This document shows positions 24,236 through 32,785 of a stretch of DNA of 64,000 bases, piece after piece. This stretch comes from Pseudomonas sp. FeN3W (GTDB lineage Bacteria; Pseudomonadota; Gammaproteobacteria; Pseudomonadales; Pseudomonadaceae). The translations under genes and the position numbers were made by a program. The stretch's first letter is position 1; every line of letters starts with the position of its first letter. The notes below the pieces were generated by a model, which saw only the letters and a list, made by a program, of their open reading frames with translations, did no database searches and was not told the origin of the DNA. The stretch spans positions 4,045,001 to 4,109,000 of the forward strand of contig CP136010.1 of NCBI GenBank assembly GCA_030263805.2, read 5' to 3'.

Positions 24236-25243
24236 ATGACGAATCCGGCAAATGTGCAGGCCGCATCGCTGCGGCAGGCCAGTGTGGTACGCGAGCGCAG
24301 GCACGCGGCGGCGCGGCGGCAGAAGATCTTCTATGCAATGTTGCTGGCGATCGCACTGCTGGCGCCGCTGGCGGTGTATCCGGTGTTCCTGATGAAGCTG
24401 CTGTGCTTCGCCCTGTTCGCCTGCGCCTTCAACTTGCTGCTGGGCTACGCGGGGCTGCTGTCCTTCGGCCATGCGGCGTTCTTCGCCAGCGGTGGCTACA
24501 TCACCGGCTACATGCTGAGCAGCTACAGCGGGCTCAGCACCGAGCTGGGCATCCTCGCCGGCACCCTGGCCTCGACGGTGCTCGGTGCGCTGTTCGGCAT
24601 GCTGGCCATCCGGCGGCAGGGCATCTACTTCGCGATGATCACCCTGGCGCTGGCGCAGCTGGTGTTCTTCGTCTTCGTCCAGGCGCCGTTCACCGGCGGC
24701 GAGAACGGTCTGCAGGGCGTGCCGCGCGGGCATCTGTTCGGCCTCGTCGACATGCAGAACAACATGGCCATGTACTACTTCGTGCTGGCGGTGTTCGTGC
24801 TCGGCTTCGCCATCATCCAGCGCACCATCCATTCGCCTTATGGCCAGGTGCTCAAGGCGATCCGCGAGAACGAGCCGCGCGCGGTGTCGCTGGGCTACAA
24901 CGTCGATCGGCACAAACTGCTGGCGTTCGTCATCTCCGCCGCGCTGGCGGGCCTGGCCGGTGCGACCAAGACCGTGGTGTTCCAGCTGGCCTCGCTGACC
25001 GATGCGCACTGGCACATGTCCGGTGAGGTGATCCTGATGACCCTGCTCGGCGGGGTCGGCACCATCCTCGGGCCGCTGGTCGGCGCCACCGTGGTGGTGA
25101 CGTTGCAGAGCTACCTGTCCAACGGGCCGCTGGGCGAATGGGTGCACGTGATTCTCGGGGTGATCTTCGTGCTCTGCGTGCTGCTGTTCCGCTCCGGCAT
25201 CGTCGGCTGGTTGGAGCGGTTGGTGAAGCGCAACTTCAAATGA
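24236..25243 (+). CDS. Branched-chain-type ABC importer permease (LivM-like)
   Basis: This 335-residue permease of the LivM class has LLGYAGLLSFGHAAFFASGGYITGYML (about 65-92), RTIHSPYGQVLKAIRENEPRAVSLGYNV and a C-terminal LGGVGTILGPLVGATVVV. Of two ATGs (24230 and 24236), the second lies seven bases after AAGGAGG and is preferred; the first would be only one base from it. It is the last gene of the importer operon. Confidence 0.88.
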   Translation: MTNPANVQAASLRQASVVRERRHAAARRQKIFYAMLLAIALLAPLAVYPVFLMKLLCFALFACAFNLLLGYAGLLSFGHAAFFASGGYITGYMLSSYSGLSTELGILAGTLASTVLGALFGMLAIRRQGIYFAMITLALAQLVFFVFVQAPFTGGENGLQGVPRGHLFGLVDMQNNMAMYYFVLAVFVLGFAIIQRTIHSPYGQVLKAIRENEPRAVSLGYNVDRHKLLAFVISAALAGLAGATKTVVFQLASLTDAHWHMSGEVILMTLLGGVGTILGPLVGATVVVTLQSYLSNGPLGEWVHVILGVIFVLCVLLFRSGIVGWLERLVKRNFK

Positions 25244-25351
25244 TGCGGCGCTGCGCGGCCGTCCGGTTTGCGCCGGACGGTGCCGCCATCGGCGAACCCG
25301 TTACCGGGATACGTGCCTAACCTCCCAGGCCCCTTTTCAGAGGACAGAGCC

Positions 25352-25549
25352 ATGCCTGGCACCGAACCGCAAGTGCAGCCGCAACCCACCTGGCCTTGGC
25401 GAGCCGACGAATCGCCCCTCAACGACCTCGACGACGCCGAGAACGATACTGACTTCGACGGGCCGGACGAGTTGCCGGATGAAGTGCTGGAGCAACTCGA
25501 GAAAGTCGCTCCGCCGCCGGATCCGATGCCTGACCCCGGTCCGCTGTAA
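25352..25549 (+). CDS. Small acidic Pro-rich protein, function unknown
   Basis: This 65-residue soluble protein is very rich in Asp, Glu and Pro (LNDLDDAENDTDFDG, then a DPMPDPGPL end), with no Cys, signal peptide or recognised domain. The ATG at 25352 has AGAGGAC ten bases upstream. It stands alone between the importer operon and the cysA terminator. The composition suggests a disordered acidic protein. It may be a genus-restricted gene. Confidence 0.55.
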   Translation: MPGTEPQVQPQPTWPWRADESPLNDLDDAENDTDFDGPDELPDEVLEQLEKVAPPPDPMPDPGPL

Positions 25550-25575
25550 AAAACTCCGGCATTCGGCTGAAACGA

Positions 25576-25601
25576 AAGGGCCCCGACGAGTCGGGGCCCT
25601 T
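25576..25601. terminator. Rho-independent terminator downstream of cysA and of the small acidic gene
   Basis: AAGGGCCCCGAC pairs perfectly with GTCGGGGCCCTT around GA. The leftward strand continues TTTCGTTTC, so it best serves the cysTWA transcript; it may also stop rightward transcription. Confidence 0.8.
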
Positions 25602-25628
25602 ATCAAGCATGCGGACGCTTAGACCTTG

Positions 25629-26612
25629 TCATGGGGCTGAATTAGCCTGGCTCGGCTTGAAATACAGCGTTTCGCCACGGTGCAGGTCGACAAGGCTGGC
25701 GTGGTCTCTACCCACTTCGGCCTCGACCGGCTCGATTTGGTTGGCGACCCTGAGCGTTACCCGTGTGAGTGCACCTAGCGGACGCACGTCCCGAACCTCG
25801 CCTGCGTAATAGCCCTCTCCGGCGGATGAGCTCAGGGAAACCTCGTGCGGGCGGAACAGCACGCTACGCTGATCGTCCAGCTGCAGGCGATTGGCGTCGC
25901 CGAGAAAGTGATAGACGAACTCGCTGGCCGGGTTGGCGTAGACCTCCGCCGGGGTGCCGATCTGCTCGATCACGCCCTTGTTCATCACCACGATGCGGTC
26001 GGCGACTTCCATCGCTTCCTCCTGGTCATGGGTAACGAACACCGATGTGAGGTGCACATCCTCGTGCAGGCGGGCCAGCCAGCGACGCAGTTCCTTGCGT
26101 ACCTTGGCGTCCAGCGCGCCGAACGGCTCGTCGAGCAACAGCACCTTGGGCTGGACTGCCAGCGCGCGGGCCAGGGCGATGCGCTGGCGCTGACCGCCGG
26201 AGAGCTGCTCGGGGTAACGGTCGGCGAGCCAGTCGAGCTGCACCAGGCCGAGCAATTCGTGCACCTTCTCGGCGATCACTGCATCGCTCGGGCGCTGCTT
26301 CTTCGGCTTCATGCGCAGGCCGAAGGCGACGTTCTCGAACACGGTCATGTGGCGGAACAGCGCGTAGTGCTGGAAGACGAAGCCGACGTTGCGGTCGCGC
26401 ACATCGCGGCTGGAGACGTCTTCGCCGTGGAACACGATGCTGCCGCTGTCCGGGGTTTCCAGCCCGGCGATGATGCGCAGCAGGCTGGTCTTGCCGCAGC
26501 CGGACGGGCCGAGCAGAGCGACCAGTTCGCCGCTCTGGATGTGCAGGTTGATGGCGTTCAATGCCTGGAACTGGCCGAAACGCTTGTTGATGTTGCTGAT
26601 TTCGATCGACAT
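25629..26612 (-). CDS. cysA: Sulfate/thiosulfate ABC importer ATPase CysA
   Basis: This 327-residue ATPase energises sulfate import. It has Walker A GPSGCGKTSLL (about 35-45), Q-loop FVFQHYALFRHMTVFENVAFGL, signature LSGGQRQRIALARAL, Walker B VLLLDEPFGALDAKVRKELRRWL and a C-terminal TOBE-like domain (VLFRPHEVSL). The ATG at 26612 (MSIEISN) is the family start; a long in-frame extension upstream overlaps cysW and is rejected. It is the last gene of the leftward sbp-cysT-cysW-cysA cluster. Confidence 0.95.
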   Translation of the reverse strand: MSIEISNINKRFGQFQALNAINLHIQSGELVALLGPSGCGKTSLLRIIAGLETPDSGSIVFHGEDVSSRDVRDRNVGFVFQHYALFRHMTVFENVAFGLRMKPKKQRPSDAVIAEKVHELLGLVQLDWLADRYPEQLSGGQRQRIALARALAVQPKVLLLDEPFGALDAKVRKELRRWLARLHEDVHLTSVFVTHDQEEAMEVADRIVVMNKGVIEQIGTPAEVYANPASEFVYHFLGDANRLQLDDQRSVLFRPHEVSLSSSAGEGYYAGEVRDVRPLGALTRVTLRVANQIEPVEAEVGRDHASLVDLHRGETLYFKPSQANSAP

Positions 26613-26614
26613 GG

Positions 26615-27490
26615 TCAGTCCTCGGCGTTGGCGTGCAGGCGGGCGATACGCGACTCGCTCCACTGCTTGAGCAGCAGGATCACCAGCGCCAGGGCCAGCA
26701 GCAGGCTGGCCACGCTGAACGCGGCGACATGGTTGTATTCGTTGTAGAGAATCTCGACGTGTAGCGGCAGGGTATTGGTCAGCCCGCGGATATGGCCGGA
26801 CACCACCGACACCGCGCCGAACTCGCCCATGGCCCGCGCGGTGCAGAGCACCACGCCGTAGACCAGGCCCCATTTGATGTTCGGCAGGGTGATGTGCCAG
26901 AACATCTGCCAGCCGCTGGCGCCGAGCAGCCGCGCGGCTTCCTCCTCGGTGCTGCCCTGTTCCTGCATCAGCGGGATCAGCTCGCGGGCGACGAAGGGCA
27001 CGGTAACGAACAGCGTCGCCAGCACGATGCCCGGCACCGCGAAGACGATCTGGATGTCGCGATCACTCAGCCATTCGCCGAAATAGCCCTGGGCGCCGAA
27101 CAGCAGCACATAGATCAGGCCGGCAATCACCGGCGAGACCGAGAAGGGCAGGTCGATCAGCGTGACCAGCAGGCTCTTGCCGCGAAACTCGTACTTGCTC
27201 ACGCACCAGGCGGCGGCGACGCCGAACACCACATTCAGCGGCACCGAGATGCCGACGGCGAGCAAGGTCAGTCTCAGCGCGGCCAGGGCGTCGGGCTCGA
27301 AGATGGCGCTGAAGAAGGTGCCGAAGCCCTGCTTCAATGATTCGCTGATGACGACTACCAAAGGCAGCAGCAGGAACAGCGTGAACACCAGCCAGGCGGC
27401 GACGATCAGCAGCCGACGGCCGAGGGCGTTGCCGCGGCGCGTGGCATTGGCGCTGGTATTGGCGGTCACCGATAGGGAAGCGGAAGTCAT
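26615..27490 (-). CDS. cysW: Sulfate ABC importer permease CysW
   Basis: This 291-residue inner-membrane permease has six helices and the EAA coupling loop (EEEAARLLGASGWQMFWHITLPNIKWGLVYG). GEFGAVSVVSGHIRG is typical of CysW. It lies two bases from cysA and 13 from cysT, so the three are co-transcribed. Its N-terminus carries a polar extension (NTSANATRRGNALGRR) before the first helix. Confidence 0.94.
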   Translation of the reverse strand: MTSASLSVTANTSANATRRGNALGRRLLIVAAWLVFTLFLLLPLVVVISESLKQGFGTFFSAIFEPDALAALRLTLLAVGISVPLNVVFGVAAAWCVSKYEFRGKSLLVTLIDLPFSVSPVIAGLIYVLLFGAQGYFGEWLSDRDIQIVFAVPGIVLATLFVTVPFVARELIPLMQEQGSTEEEAARLLGASGWQMFWHITLPNIKWGLVYGVVLCTARAMGEFGAVSVVSGHIRGLTNTLPLHVEILYNEYNHVAAFSVASLLLALALVILLLKQWSESRIARLHANAED

Positions 27491-27503
27491 TTCGATGGCC
27501 TCT

Positions 27504-28319
27504 TCAAGAACGCGCGATGCGGCGCTGCAGCAGGTTGATGAGCAGCAGCAGGATGAACGACACCACCAGCATCAGTACGCCGATGGCCGTGGCGCCGGCA
27601 TAGTCGTACTGGTCCAGCTTGACCATGATCAGCAGCGGCAGGATCTCGGTCTTCATCGGCATGTTGCCGGCGATGAAGATCACCGAACCGTACTCGCCAA
27701 CGCCGCGGGCAAAGGCCAGGGCGAAGCCGGTCAGCCAGGCGGGCAGCAACGCCGGCAGCAGCACATGGCGAACCACCTGCAGCGGACGCGCGCCGAGGCA
27801 GGCCGCGGCTTCTTCCACTTCACGCGGGATATCGGCCAGCACTGGCTGGATTGTGCGCACCACGAACGGCAGCGTGACGAAGGTCAGCGCCAGGGTGATG
27901 CCCAGCGGGCTGTAGGCGATCTTGAAACCCAGCGCTGTGGCGAACTGGCCGATCAGCCCGTTCGGCGCATACAGCGCGGTCAGCGCGATACCGGCCACGG
28001 CGGTGGGCAGGGCGAAGGGCAGGTCGATCATCGCCTCGATGATCTTGCGGCCGGGAAAGCGATAACGCACCAGCACCCAGGCCAGCAGCGTGCCGATGAT
28101 GCCGTTGAGCACGGCGGCGGCGAAGGCGGTGCCGAAGCTCAGCTTGAGTGCCGCCAGCACGCGTGGCGCACTGACGATGGCGATGAACTGCGCCCAGCTG
28201 AGTTCGGTGGTCTTGAGAAACAGTGCACCCAGGGGAATCAGCACCAACAGGCTGAGGTACACCAGGGTGTAGCCCAGCGTCAGCCCGAAGCCGGGTATGA
28301 CGGAGGTAGATCGGGACAT
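27504..28319 (-). CDS. cysT: Sulfate ABC importer permease CysT (CysU)
   Basis: This 271-residue partner permease has the EAA loop EVEEAAACLGARPLQVVRHVLLPALLPAWLTGFALAFARGVGEYGSVIFIAGNMP, the signature of CysT/CysU. It starts SRSTSVIPGFGLTLGYTLVYLSLLVLIPL, a family-typical first helix. It heads the cysTWA group and lies 179 bases downstream of sbp; a repeat element sits in that gap. Confidence 0.94.
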   Translation of the reverse strand: MSRSTSVIPGFGLTLGYTLVYLSLLVLIPLGALFLKTTELSWAQFIAIVSAPRVLAALKLSFGTAFAAAVLNGIIGTLLAWVLVRYRFPGRKIIEAMIDLPFALPTAVAGIALTALYAPNGLIGQFATALGFKIAYSPLGITLALTFVTLPFVVRTIQPVLADIPREVEEAAACLGARPLQVVRHVLLPALLPAWLTGFALAFARGVGEYGSVIFIAGNMPMKTEILPLLIMVKLDQYDYAGATAIGVLMLVVSFILLLLINLLQRRIARS

Positions 28320-28370
28320 GGAAGTTGCCTTTTATTCGAGCGACTGGCGCAAGCGTCACGAGGGCGTGCA

Positions 28371-28452
28371 GGGTGGACGTCGCCTTTCATGTCCGGCATC
28401 GCCCTCCGTGCGGGGGGCGATGCTGGATCGGTAAAGCGTGATCCACCCTACG
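28371..28452. repeat. Imperfect palindromic intergenic repeat (GGTGGAT/ATCCACC family)
   Basis: GGGTGGACGTCGCC on the left and the unit GCTGGATCGGTAAAGCG-TGATCCACCCTACG (28422-28452) on the right form an extended palindromic element between sbp and cysT. Closely related units occur at 36722-36851. This looks like a dispersed REP-type element of the genome. Confidence 0.65.
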
Positions 28453-28498
28453 AACTGTCGAGTAATCTCAGGGCTGAAGCGTCGCGAGTGCAGCCGCT

Positions 28499-29497
28499 TC
28501 AGTGCGCCTGATAGATCTGGTCGAACACCCCGCCATCGTTGAAGTACTTCGGTTGCGCGGCCTTCCAGCCGCCAAAGTCCCCGTCGATGGTGACCAGCTT
28601 CAGCGCTGGGAACTGATCCTTGAACTCGGCGGCCACGGCCTCGTTGCGCGGTCGATAGAAGTGCTTCGCCGCGATACGCTGGCCGTCCTCGCTGTACAGG
28701 TAGTTCAGGTAGGCCTCGGCAACATCACGCGTGCCCTTGCGCTCGACGTTCTTGTCCACCACCGCCACCGGTGGCTCGGCAAGGATGGACAGCGAAGGCG
28801 CGATGATCTCGAAGTCTTCGCCGCCCTGTTCCTTCAGTGCCAGGAAGGCTTCGTTCTCCCAGGCCAGCAACACGTCGCCGATGCCGTTGTTGACGAAGGT
28901 GACGGTCGAGCCGCGGGCGCCGGTATCCAGCACCGGCACGTTCTTATAGAGGGACCCGACGAATTCCTGGGCTTGCTCTTCGGTGCCGTACTTCTGCTGG
29001 GCATAGGCCCAGGCGGCAAGGAAGTTCCAGCGTGCGCCGCCGGAGGTCTTCGGGTTCGGCGTGATCACCTCGACGCCCGGCTTGACCAGGTCATCCCAGT
29101 CCTTGATGCCCTTCGGGTTGCCCTTGCGCACCAGGAACACGATGGTCGAGGTATAGGGCGTACTGGCTTGCGGCAGACGGGTCTGCCAGTCCTCGGGGAT
29201 CAGCTTGCCGAGGCGGTGCAGCTCGTCGATGTCACCGGCCAGCGCCAGGGTCACCGCGTCGGCACGCAGGCCGTCGATCACCGCGCGGGCCTGCTTGCCC
29301 GAGCCGCCATGGGACTGCTGGATCTTGATCGGCTCATGGCCCTCGGCCTGCCAGTGCTTGTTGAAGGCTTCGTTGAATTCCACATAGAGCTCGCGTGTCG
29401 GGTCGTAGGACACGTTGAGCAGGGTGTCGGCGGCCAGCGCTTGGCCTCCAATCAGTGCGCTCGCCAGGGCGGCGAGAGCAAAACGGCGAATGGACAT
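28499..29497 (-). CDS. sbp: Periplasmic sulfate-binding protein Sbp
   Basis: This 332-residue protein has a signal peptide ([19 protein letters not shown]) and the sulfate-binding fold: [17 protein letters not shown] at the mature N-terminus, [63 protein letters not shown] (shortened here) and [12 protein letters not shown]. It delivers sulfate to CysTWA. It lies upstream of cysT and downstream of oscA, the arrangement also found in P. aeruginosa. CysB-type activation under sulfur limitation is expected from the family; no site was identified by eye. Confidence 0.95.
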   Translation of the reverse strand: [332 protein letters not shown]

Positions 29498-29679
29498 GGT
29501 GCAGCTCCTGAAAACAGATCGTTTTTTGGTGTTGGCTGTTACTGAATTCGGTGTCGGGGCTTTCAGCTCCGCATTCGCGGACGACAGCTGCAGTACCGGT
29601 GCGTGTTCATGGTCTTGGCTCGTTTCATGGTCACGCCCTCCGGTGGTCCAGTCGGGCTGATGGATGGGGTAGTTGGGAG

Positions 29680-29859
29680 TCAGGCGTTCTTGCCGGTCGG
29701 CTGCAGGCGAAACTTCTCCTTGCGCTCGATCTGCACGACCTGGCCGTTGTGCACGGTGATTTCCACCGAGCCGAACTTCAGGCCGTTCAAGGCACTGTGA
29801 ATTTCGCGCAGGATGCTGGCTTCGTCCTGCCCCTCAAGGTTGCGAATGGTCGCGGTCAT
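29680..29859 (-). CDS. oscA: OscA, small DUF2292/YezD-family sulfur-starvation protein
   Basis: This 59-residue protein runs from the ATG at 29857-29859. It contains the DUF2292 core (SILREIHSALNGLKFGSVEITVHNGQVVQIERKEKFRL). In Pseudomonas oscA lies just upstream of sbp and is needed for use of organosulfur compounds under oxidative stress such as chromate. It is 182 bases upstream of sbp on the same strand. The presence of chrBA elsewhere in the window makes this connection worth noting. No signal peptide or Cys is seen. Confidence 0.88.
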   Translation of the reverse strand: MTATIRNLEGQDEASILREIHSALNGLKFGSVEITVHNGQVVQIERKEKFRLQPTGKNA

Positions 29860-30116
29860 TACTGTTCTCCGTTAAAACCTTTTGTGACGACCGGAACGGC
29901 CGTAGCCAGCAAGGCGTGGAGCGGATAATAGGGATAGACGAAATATTCTTAAAAATATTGTTTAAGAACATTTATAGATTTATATGGAATAAGCAGGCGA
30001 TTCGTTGGTTTGTGTTTTGATAGTCATAAAAAGAATAAACAAAGAATTCTTTATTCTTTTTAATTGGATTCTGTGTCTGTCTAGACTGGCTGCCATGAAT
30101 CACAGGAGGCGCCGAT
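29860..30116. promoter_or_regulatory. AT-rich divergent promoter region between oscA and the hydrolase gene
   Basis: This 257-bp region contains a strongly AT-rich block (29935-30075), unlike the surrounding sequence. It holds several candidate -10/-35 elements for the leftward sulfur genes and the rightward hydrolase. TTATTCTTTTTAATTGGATTCTG near 30050 and AATATTCTTAAAAATATTG near 29941 are typical of CysB-controlled regions in being AT-rich and partly dyad, but no defined consensus can be assigned. Confidence 0.5.
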
Positions 30117-30692
30117 ATGCGCAGCATCCGTTATCTGATCGTGCCGGGTTGGCACGGCTCGTCCGATGAGCACTGGCAGAGCCATTGGCATCGCACCCTG
30201 CCGGGCAGCGCTCGGGTGGAGCAGCAAGACTGGCTTGCACCGCGGCGCGAAGACTGGGTCGCCGAGCTGCAGCGCAGCATTGCCGCCAGTGTCGAGCCGG
30301 TCATCCTGGTGGCGCACAGCCTGGGCTGCATCACGGTTGCGCACTGGGCAGCGCAGGCGCCTGCGGAGCTGCTGCAACGGTTGCGCGGTGCCCTGCTGGT
30401 GGCACCCGCGGATGTCGAACGTAGCGGTTGCCCGGAACCCTTGCGCAACTTCGCGCCAATTCCTCGCCAGCCCCTGCCATTTGCCAGCCTGCTGATCGGT
30501 TCGGACAGCGACACTGCGGCGAGTGCCGCGCGTGCCGTCGAGATGGGCCGCGACTGGGGCAGCGAGACCGCGATCCTGCCTGGTGCCGGGCATATCAACG
30601 TGGCCTCCGGGCATCGGCGCTGGGAACAGGGCTTCGCCAGCCTGTACCGCCTGCAGAGCCGGATCGAGCGACAGGCGCGCCAGCGTGCCTGA
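30117..30692 (+). CDS. RBBP9/YdeN-family serine hydrolase
   Basis: This 191-residue alpha/beta hydrolase of the RBBP9/YdeN type starts with YLIVPGWHGSSDEHWQSHW. It has the nucleophile elbow AHSLGC (Ser near 67), the acid in GSDSDTAAS and the catalytic His in PGAGHIN (near 159). The fold is small, as usual for the family. It begins the rightward group after the AT-rich promoter region, next to genes for sulfonate or sulfate-ester use. The substrate is unknown. Confidence 0.85.
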   Translation: MRSIRYLIVPGWHGSSDEHWQSHWHRTLPGSARVEQQDWLAPRREDWVAELQRSIAASVEPVILVAHSLGCITVAHWAAQAPAELLQRLRGALLVAPADVERSGCPEPLRNFAPIPRQPLPFASLLIGSDSDTAASAARAVEMGRDWGSETAILPGAGHINVASGHRRWEQGFASLYRLQSRIERQARQRA

Positions 30693-30746
30693 ACCAGGAC
30701 AACCTTTACATCAGGATAGGCATACGCCCTTTCTGCGAGCACTGTC

Positions 30747-31688
30747 ATGAACGACCAACACCTAACGCCCTCGCTGCTGACCTTTGCTGACGAAGAGCGC
30801 AGCCCGCTGAGCATTCGAGCCAAAGCGCTGGTATTCATCGATCCCAGATCGCGGCAGCTTCGTGATGATGTCGATCGTCTGGCAAGGCTACCGATTGCGC
30901 TGCTGATCCGTGGCGAATCGGGTACCGGCAAGGAGTTGCTGGCTCGCTATGTTCATCGCGAAAGCGAGCGGGGCGGGTTGTTCGTGGCGGTCAGTTGCAG
31001 CGCGATAAGCACTACGGCCGCCGATGCGGAACTGTTCGGTTACGCCGCCGGGGCTCATGCCGCAGCGCTGAGCAGTCGGGCTGGCTGGTTTGGTTCGGCC
31101 AATGGCGGCACGCTGTATCTGGACGAGATCGGCGATCTACCGCTGAGCCTGCAGAGCAAGTTGTTGACGGCGCTGGAAACCGGAGAAGCCTGGCGTGTCG
31201 GTGCGACCAGGGCGACGCCCGTCGATGTTCGGCTAGTTGCGGCCACTAGCATCGACCTGAGCCAGGCCGTCGCTGCGGGCAAGTTCAACGAACGGCTCTA
31301 CCACTACCTGAGCGATGGCCGAGTAGACCTATTGCCGCTGCGTGAGCGTATTGGGGACATCCTGCCGTTGGCCGAGTATTTTCTAGGCGTCTATGCGCAG
31401 CGTTTAAGTCTGCCCTTGCCGCAGGTCGGCCTTGCCGCGCAGCGTTTGCTCGAGACGCATGCCTGGCCCGGCAACACACGTGAACTGGAGAACGTCATTC
31501 ACTTTGCGCTACTGGTCAGCCAGGGCGAAGAGTTGCTGCCCGTACATTTCAACTTTCGTGATCCGTTCGCGCAGCTTGAGGCGGACCTGTTACGCCTGGT
31601 CGGCAATGCCGATGCGCAGCAGCGATCTGCGCTGAGTCGATTGCTGCAGCAGGCTGCCAGGCAGCTTGAAGAGGTGTCGCCCGCGTAA
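30747..31688 (+). CDS. Enhancer-binding-like AAA+ protein with degenerate GAFTGA loop
   Basis: This 313-residue protein is built on a sigma-54-interaction domain: Walker A GESGTGKE (56-63), Walker B GTLYLDEIGDLP (121-132), sensor regions VDVRLVAATS and LPLRERIGDILPLAEYFL, and WPGNTRELENVIHFALLV. The sigma-54 contact loop, normally GAFTGA, reads GAHAAA (102-107), so ordinary sigma-54 activation is doubtful. There is no N-terminal receiver or PAS domain. The C-terminal tail (about 275-313) shows no convincing Fis-type helix-turn-helix. It sits upstream of a TauD-like dioxygenase and importer, where SfnR-type regulators are common. Confidence 0.8.
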   Translation: MNDQHLTPSLLTFADEERSPLSIRAKALVFIDPRSRQLRDDVDRLARLPIALLIRGESGTGKELLARYVHRESERGGLFVAVSCSAISTTAADAELFGYAAGAHAAALSSRAGWFGSANGGTLYLDEIGDLPLSLQSKLLTALETGEAWRVGATRATPVDVRLVAATSIDLSQAVAAGKFNERLYHYLSDGRVDLLPLRERIGDILPLAEYFLGVYAQRLSLPLPQVGLAAQRLLETHAWPGNTRELENVIHFALLVSQGEELLPVHFNFRDPFAQLEADLLRLVGNADAQQRSALSRLLQQAARQLEEVSPA

Positions 31689-31842
31689 AGCCACGGGAAC
31701 GGGGCCGCTAGCGTTACATCGTTGAATCATTAGTTTCATTGCGTACCTGCCGACCAATCGGCGCGCCGCACTTGATCGTTGGCTGCTTTCGCAGCCTCCC
31801 TAAGTGATGCGCCGACTGGCGCCTTTGCATGGAGTTTGTTCT

Positions 31843-32730
31843 ATGTCGGCAGTTGCCCCGTTTCCCATCGCCTCGGTGCAGGCCTTCGAGATTCGCCCTT
31901 TCGATGCCCCGCTGGGGGCGGAAATCATCGGTTTGGACCTGACCCAACCGTTGCACGACATCGATTTCGCTCGTGTCCATCGTGCCCATCTCGATCACGC
32001 TCTGCTGGTGTTCCGTGACCAGCGCATCACGCCCGAGCAGCAGATCGCCTTCAGCCGCCGTTTCGGCCCGCTGCAGATTCACGTGCTCAAGCAGTTTCTG
32101 CTGGCCGATCATCCGGAGATCTTCATCATCTCCAACATCATCGAGAACGGTCAGCCCATTGGGCTGGGCGATGCCGGAAAGTTCTGGCATTCGGATCTTT
32201 CCTACAAGGAATTCCCCAGCCTGGGTTCCATGCTGCTGGCCCAGGAACTACCGGAGGAGGGTGGCGACACCCTGTTCGCCAGCCAGCAACTGGCCTATGA
32301 AACCCTGCCCGCCGAGCTGCGCCAGGCCATCGAGGGCAAACGCGCTGCACATTCCTACACCGCGCGTTACGCCGATGAAGTGTTCGCCGGCATTCGCCGC
32401 CCGACCCTGACCGAGGCGCAATTGGCCGAGGTCAAGGCAGTGGTGCATCCGCTGGTGCGCACCCACCCGGAAACCGGGCGCAAGGGCCTGTTCGTCAACG
32501 AGAACTTCACCACGCATATCCTCGACATTCCTGAAGACGAGAGCCGGCAGATCCTCGCCGAGCTGTATGCCCATAGCGCCAGGCCCGAGTTCATCTACCG
32601 CCACCAGTGGCAGCCGCACGACATGGTGTTCTGGGACAACCGCGCGCTGATCCACCTGGCTACCGGTTGCCCGAGCCACCTGCGCCGGCGCATGCACCGC
32701 ACGACCATCCAGGGCGATGTGCCGTTCTGA
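31843..32730 (+). CDS. TauD/TfdA-family Fe(II)/2-oxoglutarate dioxygenase
   Basis: This 295-residue non-heme iron dioxygenase has metal ligands His116 and Asp118 (KFWHSDLSY) and a distal His near 271 (FWDNRALIH), followed by the 2-oxoglutarate-binding Arg (RRRMHRTTI). TauD, AtsK and TfdA relatives oxidatively release sulfite, sulfate or other groups from small organic substrates. The neighbouring sulfonate-type importer favours a sulfonate or alkyl sulfate. The start at 31843 (MSAVAPF) follows GGAG; an upstream ATG at 31804 adds 13 unlikely residues. Confidence 0.87.
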   Translation: MSAVAPFPIASVQAFEIRPFDAPLGAEIIGLDLTQPLHDIDFARVHRAHLDHALLVFRDQRITPEQQIAFSRRFGPLQIHVLKQFLLADHPEIFIISNIIENGQPIGLGDAGKFWHSDLSYKEFPSLGSMLLAQELPEEGGDTLFASQQLAYETLPAELRQAIEGKRAAHSYTARYADEVFAGIRRPTLTEAQLAEVKAVVHPLVRTHPETGRKGLFVNENFTTHILDIPEDESRQILAELYAHSARPEFIYRHQWQPHDMVFWDNRALIHLATGCPSHLRRRMHRTTIQGDVPF

Positions 32731-32785
32731 TTGACCGCAACACCGTCATTTCCCTTTTCGCTTGCATCCCGAATGGAGTCACACC

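Noticed and set aside
21960..24356. Leftward open frame of about 800 codons opposite the ABC importer genes
   Set aside because: It is an antisense shadow of the high-GC binding-protein and LivH genes. It is His/Gln/Arg-rich with no domain and contradicts strong homology on the other strand.
20493..25243. Urea (urtABCDE) transporter
   Set aside because: Gene order and the binding-protein sequence do not fit UrtA, and no urease or urea-related gene is nearby.
27162..28511. Rightward frame of about 450 codons opposite cysW and cysT
   Set aside because: Antisense shadow of clearly recognisable sulfate permease genes, with low-complexity composition.
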